Source of the DNA: CAILHX01 sp036561085
Lineage (GTDB): Bacteria > Pseudomonadota > Gammaproteobacteria > Burkholderiales > Methylophilaceae
Assembly (NCBI GenBank): GCA_036561085.1
Contig: DATBPY010000126.1
Coordinates: 1-8,828, forward strand
Length of the DNA stretch: 8,828 nt
Reading direction: 5' to 3'
Positions 1 through 5,993 of this stretch are shown here, piece by piece (the stretch's first letter is position 1; each line of letters starts with the position of its first letter). A model generated the notes under the pieces. The model was not told the origin of the DNA, ran no database searches, and saw only the letters and a program-made list of their open reading frames with translations. Made by a program: the position numbers and the translations under genes.

Positions 1-2
1 CT

Positions 3-134
3 GGCGGCGTTAAGGCTGCAACCACCAAGCAAGTTAAAGATGCTGGCGCTGCTATCATCGTTGCTGGCGCTGCCATCTACGGTGCTGCTGATCCTGCTGC
101 TGCTGCTGCTGAAATCACCAGCTTGGCACACTAA
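3..134 (+). CDS. hxlA: 3-hexulose-6-phosphate synthase, C-terminal fragment (5' end outside window)
   Basis: Only the last 43 codons lie in the window. The enzyme performs the first step of the RuMP cycle in the cytoplasm, the aldol condensation of formaldehyde with D-ribulose 5-phosphate to give 3-hexulose 6-phosphate. It belongs to the OMP decarboxylase (TIM-barrel) superfamily. The visible part starts GGVKAATTK and continues to IIVAGAAIYGAADP, which match the last two strand-loop units of HPS proteins; these glycine-rich loops bind the substrate phosphate. A run of five GCT codons encodes an alanine stretch just before the terminal helix (AEITSLAH, stop TAA). The neighbour hxlB, encoding the next enzyme of the pathway, strongly supports the call. 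The assignment rests on a short fragment plus context; the catalytic Asp/Lys residues of the family lie upstream and cannot be checked. Confidence 0.88.
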   Translation, partial: GGVKAATTKQVKDAGAAIIVAGAAIYGAADPAAAAAEITSLAH

Positions 135-153
135 GCTTTAAGATACACAAACT

Positions 154-198
154 AGTCCACCATTTCGGTTCAAGATGTACCGACTTGGTGGATTTTTT
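154..198 (+). terminator. Hairpin plus T-run after hxlA (terminator or attenuator before hxlB)
   Basis: TCCACCA (156-162) pairs perfectly with TGGTGGA (186-192). After a 2x2 internal loop, TCGGT (165-169) pairs with ACCGA (179-183) around a 9-nt loop. Six T residues (193-198) follow directly. This is the form of a rho-independent terminator on the + strand, 20 nt after the hxlA stop codon. It should lower or stop read-through from hxlA into hxlB. Confidence 0.72.
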
Positions 199-202
199 AT
201 GG

Positions 203-232
203 TTGAGATTTAATTCTTTTTATAACTATCAA
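203..232 (+). promoter_or_regulatory. Possible sigma-70 promoter for hxlB
   Basis: TTGAGA (203-208, five of six matches to the -35 consensus) is separated by 18 bp from TATCAA (227-232, four of six matches to the -10 consensus). It lies just past the hxlA hairpin and would start RNA near 239, about 27 nt before the hxlB ATG. The region is AT-rich, so a chance match is possible. Its position after a terminator is the main argument for it. Confidence 0.33.
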
Positions 233-265
233 CATTAATAATCAGGACTTTAAAAGGTGACCACC

Positions 266-805
266 ATGCATGAGAAAGTAATCCTAGACAAAATTTCTAG
301 CGTTCTTCAGGCCACTGACGAAAAGCTAGTCGAAGGGCTGGTAGCTGAAGTTGAACGTGCCGGCCGTATCTTCTTGACCGGTGCAGGACGTTCCGGACTT
401 GTTTCGCGTTTCTTCGCCATGCGCCTGATGCACTGCGGCTATCAAGTAAGCATGGTCGGCGAGATCGTGACCAGAAGTATCGTAGACGGCGATCTGCTGA
501 TCGTAGTTTCCGGCTCCGGCGGCACAGAGTCATTGCTGCCATTCGTCAAGAAAGCCAAATCCGTAGGCGCCAGAGTCGCCATCGTGTCCATGAAGGGTAA
601 ATCCCCTATGGCCGAACTGGCAGACTTGGTATGCCAAATGGGTAGCCAGGATGAATACAGTTTCGTGACCGTGCAAGGCATGCCTATGGGTACAGTGTTC
701 GAATTATCGACGCTGATATTCCTGGAAGCCATCATCTCCAGAATCGTTCTGGCCAAAGGCCTGGATGACGACAAGATGCGCGCACTGCACGCTAACCTTG
801 AGTAA
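266..805 (+). CDS. hxlB: 6-phospho-3-hexuloisomerase (PHI, SIS-domain sugar isomerase)
   Basis: The product isomerises 3-hexulose 6-phosphate to fructose 6-phosphate, the second step of RuMP formaldehyde fixation. The 179-residue protein is a single SIS (sugar isomerase) domain of the normal length for PHI. Visible motifs are GAGRSG (39-44) and SGSGGTES (82-89), the sugar-phosphate binding loops, H56 in MRLMHCGY, and PMGTVFELSTL (140-150) with E146; the last two match the His and Glu proposed as catalytic in archaeal PHI. The C-terminus, HANLE, is typical of the family. I chose ATG 266 because AAGGTG (254-259) lies 6 nt upstream as a Shine-Dalgarno site. An in-frame GTG at 257, with AGGA 9 nt before it, would add three residues (MTT) and cannot be excluded. 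The gene follows hxlA on the same strand but is separated from it by a terminator-like hairpin. Confidence 0.95.
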   Translation: MHEKVILDKISSVLQATDEKLVEGLVAEVERAGRIFLTGAGRSGLVSRFFAMRLMHCGYQVSMVGEIVTRSIVDGDLLIVVSGSGGTESLLPFVKKAKSVGARVAIVSMKGKSPMAELADLVCQMGSQDEYSFVTVQGMPMGTVFELSTLIFLEAIISRIVLAKGLDDDKMRALHANLE

Positions 806-820
806 TCAAAGTCAGTATGC

Positions 821-855
821 AATAAAAAAAGCGGCTTAAAGCCGCTTTTTTTATT
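821..855. terminator. Bidirectional rho-independent terminator between hxlB and fba
   Basis: AATAAAAAAAGCGGC (821-835) and its exact reverse complement GCCGCTTTTTTTATT (841-855) form a perfect 15-bp inverted repeat with a 5-nt TTAAA loop. A GC stem is flanked by seven A on one side and seven T on the other, so it works as a terminator when read from either strand. It lies 15 nt after the hxlB stop and 13 nt after the fba stop, exactly where the convergent units meet. Confidence 0.93.
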
Positions 856-868
856 GGGTCTTACCTAC

Positions 869-1933
869 TTATTTAACCACCGCAGCCAACTCACCTTTCT
901 TGTAACGCTCAGCCATGGTGTCGCAGGACAGCGGGTCGATCTTACTTGCCTGGCCTGCACTGCCGAACGCTTCGAATCTGGCTTTACAGATACTTTGCAT
1001 CGCCTGCGTCGCGACTTTCAAGTATTTACGGGGGTCGAACTCCTTGGGATTCTCAGCCATGTATTTTCTGATCGCTCCGGTCGACGCCATGCGCAAGTCG
1101 GTATCGATATTGACCTTGCGCACGCCGTGTTTGATACCTTTGACGATCTCTTCTACCGGCACGCCATAGGTCTCGCCCATCTGGCCGCCGAATTCATTGA
1201 TGATCTTGAGCCAATCCTGCGGCACGGAGGAAGAGCCATGCATCACCAGATGGGTATTGGGGATGCGCGCATGGATCTCCTTGATGCGCTGGATCGACAA
1301 CGTTTCGCCGGTAGGCGGGCTGGTGAATTTGTAGGCGCCGTGAGAAGTGCCGATGGCGATCGCCAGCGCATCTACGCCGGTCTTTTTGACGAAATCAGCG
1401 GCTTCTTCAGGGTCGGTCAGCAGTTGCGAATGATCCAGCTTGCCTACCGCACCATGCCCATCTTCCTCGCCGGCCATGCCCGATACCAGCGAACCCAGAA
1501 CCCCTAATTCACCTTCCACAGACACGCCTATGGTGTGGGCGATATCCACTACAGTTTTGGTGACGTCCACGTTGTGTTCGTAGCTGGATGGAGTCTTGCC
1601 GTCTTCTTTCAACGAGCCGTCCATCATCACCGAAGTGAAACCTGAGCGCATGGATTGGATACATACCGAAGGCGAAGCACCGTGATCCTGATGCATCACT
1701 ACCGGAATATGCGGATAGGCTTCCACCGCTGCCAGTATCAGATGACGCAAGAACGGCTCTCCGGCATATTTGCGCGCACCTGCAGAACCTTGCATGATGA
1801 CCGGGCTGTTCACCTCATTTGCCGCCTGCATGATGGCGTGTATCTGTTCCATATTATTGACATTGAATGCGGGCAAGCCATAACTATGCTCTGCCGCGTG
1901 ATCCAGTAACTGCCTGAGTGATACCAATGCCAT
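869..1933 (-). CDS. fba: Class II fructose-1,6-bisphosphate aldolase (Calvin-cycle subtype)
   Basis: This zinc-dependent cytoplasmic enzyme splits fructose 1,6-bisphosphate into dihydroxyacetone phosphate and glyceraldehyde 3-phosphate, or runs in reverse. The 354 residues match the length of the class II subgroup found in Calvin-cycle and methylotroph gene clusters, which is also written cbbA. HQDHGAS (81-87) supplies the catalytic Asp83 and zinc ligand His84. VEGELG (139-144) is the conserved acidic strand, GTSHG (195-199) and MHGSSS (231-236) carry the other two zinc-ligand histidines (198 and 232), and NIDTD (275-279) binds substrate phosphate. The start ATG at 1933-1931 has a strong AAAAGGAG Shine-Dalgarno site (1947-1940), 6 nt upstream. 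It is the last gene of the tkt-gap-pgk-pyk-fba row, 44 nt after pyk, with no clear promoter of its own, and it ends at the bidirectional terminator. Some family members also act on sedoheptulose 1,7-bisphosphate; this cannot be judged from the sequence alone. Confidence 0.96.
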   Translation of the reverse strand: MALVSLRQLLDHAAEHSYGLPAFNVNNMEQIHAIMQAANEVNSPVIMQGSAGARKYAGEPFLRHLILAAVEAYPHIPVVMHQDHGASPSVCIQSMRSGFTSVMMDGSLKEDGKTPSSYEHNVDVTKTVVDIAHTIGVSVEGELGVLGSLVSGMAGEEDGHGAVGKLDHSQLLTDPEEAADFVKKTGVDALAIAIGTSHGAYKFTSPPTGETLSIQRIKEIHARIPNTHLVMHGSSSVPQDWLKIINEFGGQMGETYGVPVEEIVKGIKHGVRKVNIDTDLRMASTGAIRKYMAENPKEFDPRKYLKVATQAMQSICKARFEAFGSAGQASKIDPLSCDTMAERYKKGELAAVVK

Positions 1934-1977
1934 GATGTTCTCCTTTTAAAGCACTATATTTAAATCAATGCGCTGTA

Positions 1978-3402
1978 TTAACCGCCGACTTTGACGATCT
2001 TTAGCGTGTTGGTTCCGCCTGCCTGGCCGATGGGTTCGCCTATGGTAAGCAGCATCAGGTCACCGTTCTTCACAGCACCGCGCATGCGAAGCTCATCTTC
2101 AGCGGCCTGCAAAACAAAATCCCGCTCCTTGCTTTCTTCTTCAAACGGAAAAGGATAAACCCCGCGATATAACGTAAGTTTACGCCGCGTTTCCTTTTCC
2201 GGGGTAAGCGCATAGATAGGCGGCAAGGTATTTGCGCGCGACATCCATTTGACGGTAGAACCCGACTGCGTCAGTGAAGCGATAGCCGTGACGTTGAGTC
2301 TGTCGGCAGTGTAGATGGCTGCCATGGCGATGGCTTCATCGGCACGCTCTATATGTTCACTTTCCGGACGCCTGATGGAATGATGATCGAAATCCTTTTC
2401 CGCTTGCAGGCATACGCGATCCAGTGCCGCCACGGTTTCCACCGGATAGCTGCCCACCGCGGATTCTGCAGATAACATCACCGCATCGGTACCGTCCAAT
2501 ACCGCGTTCGCCACGTCCGATACTTCGGCACGGGTAGGGATGGGGCTGGTGATCATGGATTCCATCATCTGCGTGGCAGTGATCACGAGCTTGTTCCTCT
2601 TGCGCGCTTCACGGATCATGCGTTTTTGCAGGCCGGGAACTGCCGCATCGCCGACTTCCACGCCGAGATCGCCGCGCGCCACCATAATGGCATCCGAAGC
2701 ATCGATGATCTCTTCCAGTGCCAGTACCGCTTCAGCGCGTTCGACCTTGGCAACGATGCTGGCATAACCCCCGGCTTTTCTGACCAATCTTCTTGCCAAT
2801 TCGATATCGGCTGCATTGCGCGGGAAGGACACCGCCAAATAGTCAGCCTCCATCGCGGCTGCGGTCTTGATATCTTCCCTGTCTTTCTCGGTAAGCGCCG
2901 CAGCAGACAAACCACCACCCTGACGATTGATGCCTTTGTTGTTGGAAAGCATGCCGGTCTGGTTGACGGTGCAGAATATCTCGTCGCCGCGCACGTCATC
3001 TACGGTCATCACCATGCGCCCGTCGTCCAAGACCAGCACTGCACCTGCCTCTACGTCATCGGTCAGCATCCGGTAATCCAGCCCTACGCGCTCCTGGTTA
3101 CCCAGTTTGCAATTGGCATCGAGGATGAACTTGTCGCCTGCGTTCAACATGATCTTGCCGTTCTCGAATTTACCGATACGTATCTTGGGTCCCTGCATGT
3201 CGCACAGCACGCCGATAGGTCGACGTAACTCGGCGGCGATATCGCGTACCAGGTTGGCGGACTGGATATGATCTTCTGCCTTACCGTGCGAGAAATTGAG
3301 CCGAACTACATCCACACCGGCTGCGATCATGCGCTCCAGCACCTCACGGCTACTGGAGGCAGGCCCTATAGTGGCAACGATCTTTGTTTTGCGACGTATC
3401 AT
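1978..3402 (-). CDS. pyk: Pyruvate kinase, PykA (type II)-like
   Basis: It transfers phosphate from phosphoenolpyruvate to ADP, giving pyruvate and ATP, the last step of glycolysis. The 474 residues are the normal length for bacterial pyruvate kinase. KTKIVATIGPAS (5-16) begins the catalytic barrel; RLNFSHG (34-40) and CDMQGPK (67-73) line the active site; VAKVERAEA (217-225) has catalytic Lys219 and metal ligand Glu221; MVARGDLGVEV (240-250) has metal ligand Asp245; ATQMMESM (276-283) and DAVMLSAESAVGSYPVE (306-322) follow, then the C-terminal regulatory domain. The segment KGINRQGGGLSAAALTEKDREDIK (156-179) resembles the E. coli PykA form rather than PykF. CDMQGPK has Lys where potassium-dependent enzymes have Glu. 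ATG 3402-3400 is the first start after an in-frame TAA, but no Shine-Dalgarno site is visible in the 18 nt before it. The gene lies 59 nt after pgk and 44 nt before fba. Confidence 0.96.
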   Translation of the reverse strand: MIRRKTKIVATIGPASSSREVLERMIAAGVDVVRLNFSHGKAEDHIQSANLVRDIAAELRRPIGVLCDMQGPKIRIGKFENGKIMLNAGDKFILDANCKLGNQERVGLDYRMLTDDVEAGAVLVLDDGRMVMTVDDVRGDEIFCTVNQTGMLSNNKGINRQGGGLSAAALTEKDREDIKTAAAMEADYLAVSFPRNAADIELARRLVRKAGGYASIVAKVERAEAVLALEEIIDASDAIMVARGDLGVEVGDAAVPGLQKRMIREARKRNKLVITATQMMESMITSPIPTRAEVSDVANAVLDGTDAVMLSAESAVGSYPVETVAALDRVCLQAEKDFDHHSIRRPESEHIERADEAIAMAAIYTADRLNVTAIASLTQSGSTVKWMSRANTLPPIYALTPEKETRRKLTLYRGVYPFPFEEESKERDFVLQAAEDELRMRGAVKNGDLMLLTIGEPIGQAGGTNTLKIVKVGG

Positions 3403-3461
3403 CGAATATAGATTCTGAAATAATTACTTAAAGCACCCGAAAGCAAGGAACCTGAAAAATC

Positions 3462-4802
3462 TTAAGCCTTTGCACGTTGTTCCAGGATCTCCACGGCCGG
3501 TAGCTTCTTGCCTTCCAGAAACTCCAGGAACGCGCCGCCGCCGGTAGAGATGTAGGATATCTTGTCGCCGAGGTCGTATTTGGCGATGGCGGCCAGGGTG
3601 TCTCCGCCGCCTGCAATGGAAAATGCCGGGCTATCGGCAATAGCGTGCCCCAAAGTCTTGGTTCCTGCCGCAAACTGGTCGTGCTCGAATACGCCCACCG
3701 GGCCGTTCCAGACGATGGTGCCCGCTTTCTTGAGGTAACCGGCATAGGTCTTGGCCGTTTCCGGGCCGATATCGAAGATCATGTCGTCACTAGCGACATC
3801 TTGCACTTTCTTCACCACGGCAGGCTCTTTCGCATCGCATTTCTTGCCTACCACCACGTCGGTAGGGATCGGAATATCCTTGCCGGCAGCCTTGGCCGCA
3901 GCGATCAGGCGCTTGGCCTCTGGCACCAAGTCCTCTTCATACAAAGACTTACCGATATTATGACCGGCAGCCTTGATGAAGGTATTGGCAATGCCGCCGC
4001 CTACGATGAGTTGATCCACAATATGCGATAGCGATTCCAGAACCGTCAGTTTGCTCGATACTTTGGAACCGCCGACAATAGCCACCATAGGGCGTTTCGG
4101 ACCATCCAGCGCTTTGCCCAGGGCATCCAATTCTGCCACCAGCAGCGGCCCAGCACATGCCACCGGCGCATATTTCGCCACGCCATGCGTGGAGGCCTGC
4201 GCTCTATGGGCGGTGCCGAATGCGTCCATCACATAGATATCGCAGATCTGTGCCATTTCCCAGGCGAGACGGTCTTCGTTATTACTTTCGCCGATATTGA
4301 AACGTACATTTTCTAATATGCCGACTTCGCCTTCCTGCAATTCATCCAGGCTTTTTCTGCCGTTACCCAGCCAGTCTTGATAAAGCTTGACCTCGCAGCG
4401 GGTTTTGTCGAAGTAGTCCAAGCTGTGTCTTACCCGCTCGATTTCTGCAGCGGAATACAGCGCATCTTTCATTTCGTTGACCAGATCATATAATCCGCGC
4501 ATCAACAGCACCGAAGTCTTGACCTGCTTACTGAGCAGTTTTCCCAGATGGTCAGCGATTGGCTTCAGACTATCCTTATCATCGTAACGGCCTTCAGTGG
4601 GCCCTTCTTTGGGACGCCCCAGATGCGACATCAAAAACACTTTCGCACCGGCATCCATGGCGTATTTGATCGTCGGCAACGAGGCGCGAATACGTGTATC
4701 GTCAGCCACGCTACCGTCTTCGTTCTGTGGGACATTGAGATCTTCTCTTATCAGAACGCGTTTACCCTTCAAGTCCAGGTCGGTCATTCTTATTACTGAC
4801 AT
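3462..4802 (-). CDS. pgk: Phosphoglycerate kinase with an N-domain insertion
   Basis: It catalyses 1,3-bisphosphoglycerate + ADP to 3-phosphoglycerate + ATP, reversibly. Conserved elements are in order: IREDLNVP (18-25) with substrate-binding Asp21 and Asn23, SHLGRP (59-64), LENVRFN (163-169), MDAFGTAHRAQASTHG (192-207), GGSKVSSK (244-251) with the nucleotide-binding Lys, WNGPVGVFE (365-373) and AGGGDT (397-402). The protein has 446 residues, against about 387 in E. coli. Most of the excess is one block of about 45 residues (roughly 93-137, DNA about 4526-4392) between LSKQVK and VKLYQDWL, plus a few residues before ENVRF. Reading is open through the block, so this is an in-frame insertion, not a frameshift. 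I chose ATG 4802-4800 because AAGGAG stands 9 nt upstream and MSVIRMTDLDLKGKRV is the family N-terminus; a start at 4862 would add 20 non-conserved residues. It lies 67 nt after gap and 59 nt before pyk. Confidence 0.95.
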   Translation of the reverse strand: MSVIRMTDLDLKGKRVLIREDLNVPQNEDGSVADDTRIRASLPTIKYAMDAGAKVFLMSHLGRPKEGPTEGRYDDKDSLKPIADHLGKLLSKQVKTSVLLMRGLYDLVNEMKDALYSAAEIERVRHSLDYFDKTRCEVKLYQDWLGNGRKSLDELQEGEVGILENVRFNIGESNNEDRLAWEMAQICDIYVMDAFGTAHRAQASTHGVAKYAPVACAGPLLVAELDALGKALDGPKRPMVAIVGGSKVSSKLTVLESLSHIVDQLIVGGGIANTFIKAAGHNIGKSLYEEDLVPEAKRLIAAAKAAGKDIPIPTDVVVGKKCDAKEPAVVKKVQDVASDDMIFDIGPETAKTYAGYLKKAGTIVWNGPVGVFEHDQFAAGTKTLGHAIADSPAFSIAGGGDTLAAIAKYDLGDKISYISTGGGAFLEFLEGKKLPAVEILEQRAKA

Positions 4803-4869
4803 GCTCGCTCTCTCCTTAAAAGAGGCCGGGGATCTGAACCGTCCCAACCTCCAACTCCCCATAAACTCT

Positions 4870-5868
4870 TTACATTGCGATATGCTTCGCCAAACGCATC
4901 ATGTTGCAGGTATAGCCGTATTCATTGTCGTACCAGGCCACCACTTTGACGAAGGTCGGGTCGAGCGCGATACCGGCATCTGCATCGAATATCGACGGGT
5001 AGGCATTACCGCGAAAATCGGTAGATACCACTTTTTCGGTGGTATAGCCCAGTACATCCTTGAGCGCGCCTTCGGAAGCGGCCTTCATGGCAGCGCATAT
5101 CTGTTCGTAACTTGCTTCCTTATTAAGCTCCACGGTCAAGTCGACCACAGATACATCGGAAGTCGGAATGCGGAATGCCATGCCCGTCAGCTTCTTGTTC
5201 AATTCGGGAATCACTTTGCCCACGGCCTTGGCAGCACCGGTGGAAGAAGGAATGATATTTTCCAGTATGCCGCGTCCGCCGCGCCAATCTTTGTTAGACG
5301 GCCCATCCACAGTTTTCTGCGTAGCAGTGGCGGCATGCACCGTGGTCATCAAGCCGCGTTTAATGCCGAAGGTATCGTGCAACACTTTGGCTACCGGGGC
5401 CAGCGCATTGGTAGTGCAAGAAGCGGCGGATACGATGGGCTCGCCCTTGTAGCTGGCATGGTTCACGCCGTACACGAACATCGGCGTATCATCTTTGCTG
5501 GGCGCGGATTGCACCACTTTCTTGGCACCTGCGTCTATGTGCTTCTGGCAGGTTTCCAATGTGAGGAAGAATCCTGTGCATTCCATGATGACGTCGGCAC
5601 CGACCTCGTTCCATTTCAAATTGGCAGGATCTTTTTCCGCGGTCAGACGTATGCTTTTGCCATTGACGATCAGGTTATTTCCGTCGACTGAAACCTCGCC
5701 TTTAAAGCGCCCGTGCACTGAGTCGTGCATCAGCAGATAGGCCAGATATTGCGGCTCCAGCAAATCATTGATCGCCACGATCTCGAACTCGGGAAAATCC
5801 TGGAATGCAGCACGGAATACCATGCGTCCGATGCGGCCGAAGCCGTTGATGCCTACTTTTATCGCCAT
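4870..5868 (-). CDS. gap: Type I glyceraldehyde-3-phosphate dehydrogenase, probably NAD-dependent
   Basis: It oxidises and phosphorylates glyceraldehyde 3-phosphate to 1,3-bisphosphoglycerate with reduction of NAD+. The 332-residue length equals that of E. coli GapA. The Rossmann fold opens with IKVGINGFGRIGR (3-15). AINDL (32-36) carries Asp35, which in this family favours NAD+ over NADP+, and Pro190 in DGPS agrees with that. SAASCTTN (147-154) holds the catalytic Cys151, TTVHAAT (175-181) the catalytic His178, and WYDNEYGY (312-319) closes the active site. The second cysteine common in the family (CTTNC) is alanine here (CTTNA). I chose ATG 5868-5866, which has GAGGA 7 nt upstream and the conserved N-terminus; an upstream start at 5964 would add 32 unconserved residues running through intergenic hairpins. 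It lies downstream of tkt and 67 nt upstream of pgk, with a terminator-like hairpin just before its ribosome binding site. Confidence 0.97.
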   Translation of the reverse strand: MAIKVGINGFGRIGRMVFRAAFQDFPEFEIVAINDLLEPQYLAYLLMHDSVHGRFKGEVSVDGNNLIVNGKSIRLTAEKDPANLKWNEVGADVIMECTGFFLTLETCQKHIDAGAKKVVQSAPSKDDTPMFVYGVNHASYKGEPIVSAASCTTNALAPVAKVLHDTFGIKRGLMTTVHAATATQKTVDGPSNKDWRGGRGILENIIPSSTGAAKAVGKVIPELNKKLTGMAFRIPTSDVSVVDLTVELNKEASYEQICAAMKAASEGALKDVLGYTTEKVVSTDFRGNAYPSIFDADAGIALDPTFVKVVAWYDNEYGYTCNMMRLAKHIAM

Positions 5869-5892
5869 GACTACTTCCTCCATAAAACAATA

Positions 5893-5920
5893 AAGGGAGT
5901 CCCAACATGCGGACTCCCCT
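5893..5920 (-). terminator. Hairpin with T-rich tail just upstream of gap
   Basis: On the - strand GGGAGTCC (5918-5911) pairs perfectly with GGACTCCC (5902-5895) across an 8-nt loop. One G-T and one A-T pair extend the stem to 10 bp. The tail reads TTTATTGTTTTAT, then the gap Shine-Dalgarno site follows at once. It may end part of the tkt transcripts, act as an attenuator, or protect a processed 5' end of gap mRNA. The T-run is interrupted, so efficiency is uncertain. Confidence 0.55.
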
Positions 5921-5932
5921 ATCCAGACATAC

Positions 5933-5958
5933 TGCCCAGAGCTAGTGCCCAGAGCCAG
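5933..5958. repeat. 13-bp tandem direct repeat in the tkt-gap gap
   Basis: TGCCCAGAGCTAG (5933-5945) is followed immediately by TGCCCAGAGCCAG (5946-5958), two copies with one mismatch. The repeat is non-coding and lies between the tkt stop and the gap hairpin. A 13-bp period is not a whole helical turn. It could be a protein site or a simple local duplication; the sequence does not tell which. Confidence 0.8.
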
Positions 5959-5983
5959 GATCAAGATTTAACATCTTGATCCT
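5957..5983. other. Perfect 11-bp hairpin just after tkt
   Basis: AGGATCAAGAT (5957-5967) and ATCTTGATCCT (5973-5983) are exact reverse complements with a 5-nt loop. The structure begins 10 nt after the tkt stop codon as transcribed. No T-run follows on either strand, so it is not a standard rho-independent terminator. A role in stabilising the tkt mRNA 3' end, or an operator-like palindrome, is possible. Confidence 0.7.
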
Positions 5984-5993
5984 TAGCACACAC

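Noticed and set aside
86..110. GCT/CTG triplet run as a possible microsatellite with a regulatory role
   Set aside because: It is inside the hxlA reading frame and encodes an alanine stretch in the C-terminal helix region that is already alanine-rich in this family; five GCT repeats are too few to suggest phase variation.
442..822. Open frame of 126 codons on the - strand opposite hxlB
   Set aside because: hxlB on the other strand is a clear SIS-domain enzyme. The antisense frame has no family resemblance and reaches into the terminator region.
854..1507. Open frame of 217 codons on the + strand opposite fba
   Set aside because: It overlaps the terminator arm and runs antisense to the conserved aldolase; its protein shows no recognisable motif and it has no convincing ribosome binding site.
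4803..4862. Upstream start for pgk adding 20 residues
   Set aside because: The added residues are not conserved, the Shine-Dalgarno site for ATG 4802 lies inside them, and MSVIRMTDLDL is the family N-terminus.
4597..5691. Long open frame (364 codons) on the + strand opposite gap and pgk
   Set aside because: It lies antisense to two clear, highly conserved genes, its translation resembles no family I know, and it is rich in His, Arg and Gly as expected from the complement of biased codons. It is a shadow frame.
5869..5964. Upstream start for gap adding 32 residues
   Set aside because: The extension is translated from the hairpin and repeat region, has no family match, and a good ribosome binding site precedes ATG 5868.
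5869..5993. CbbR-type operator or a promoter for gap in the tkt-gap gap
   Set aside because: I found no convincing TNA-N7/8-TNA pair and no -35/-10 pair with acceptable spacing on the - strand; the gap is better described by its hairpins and repeat.
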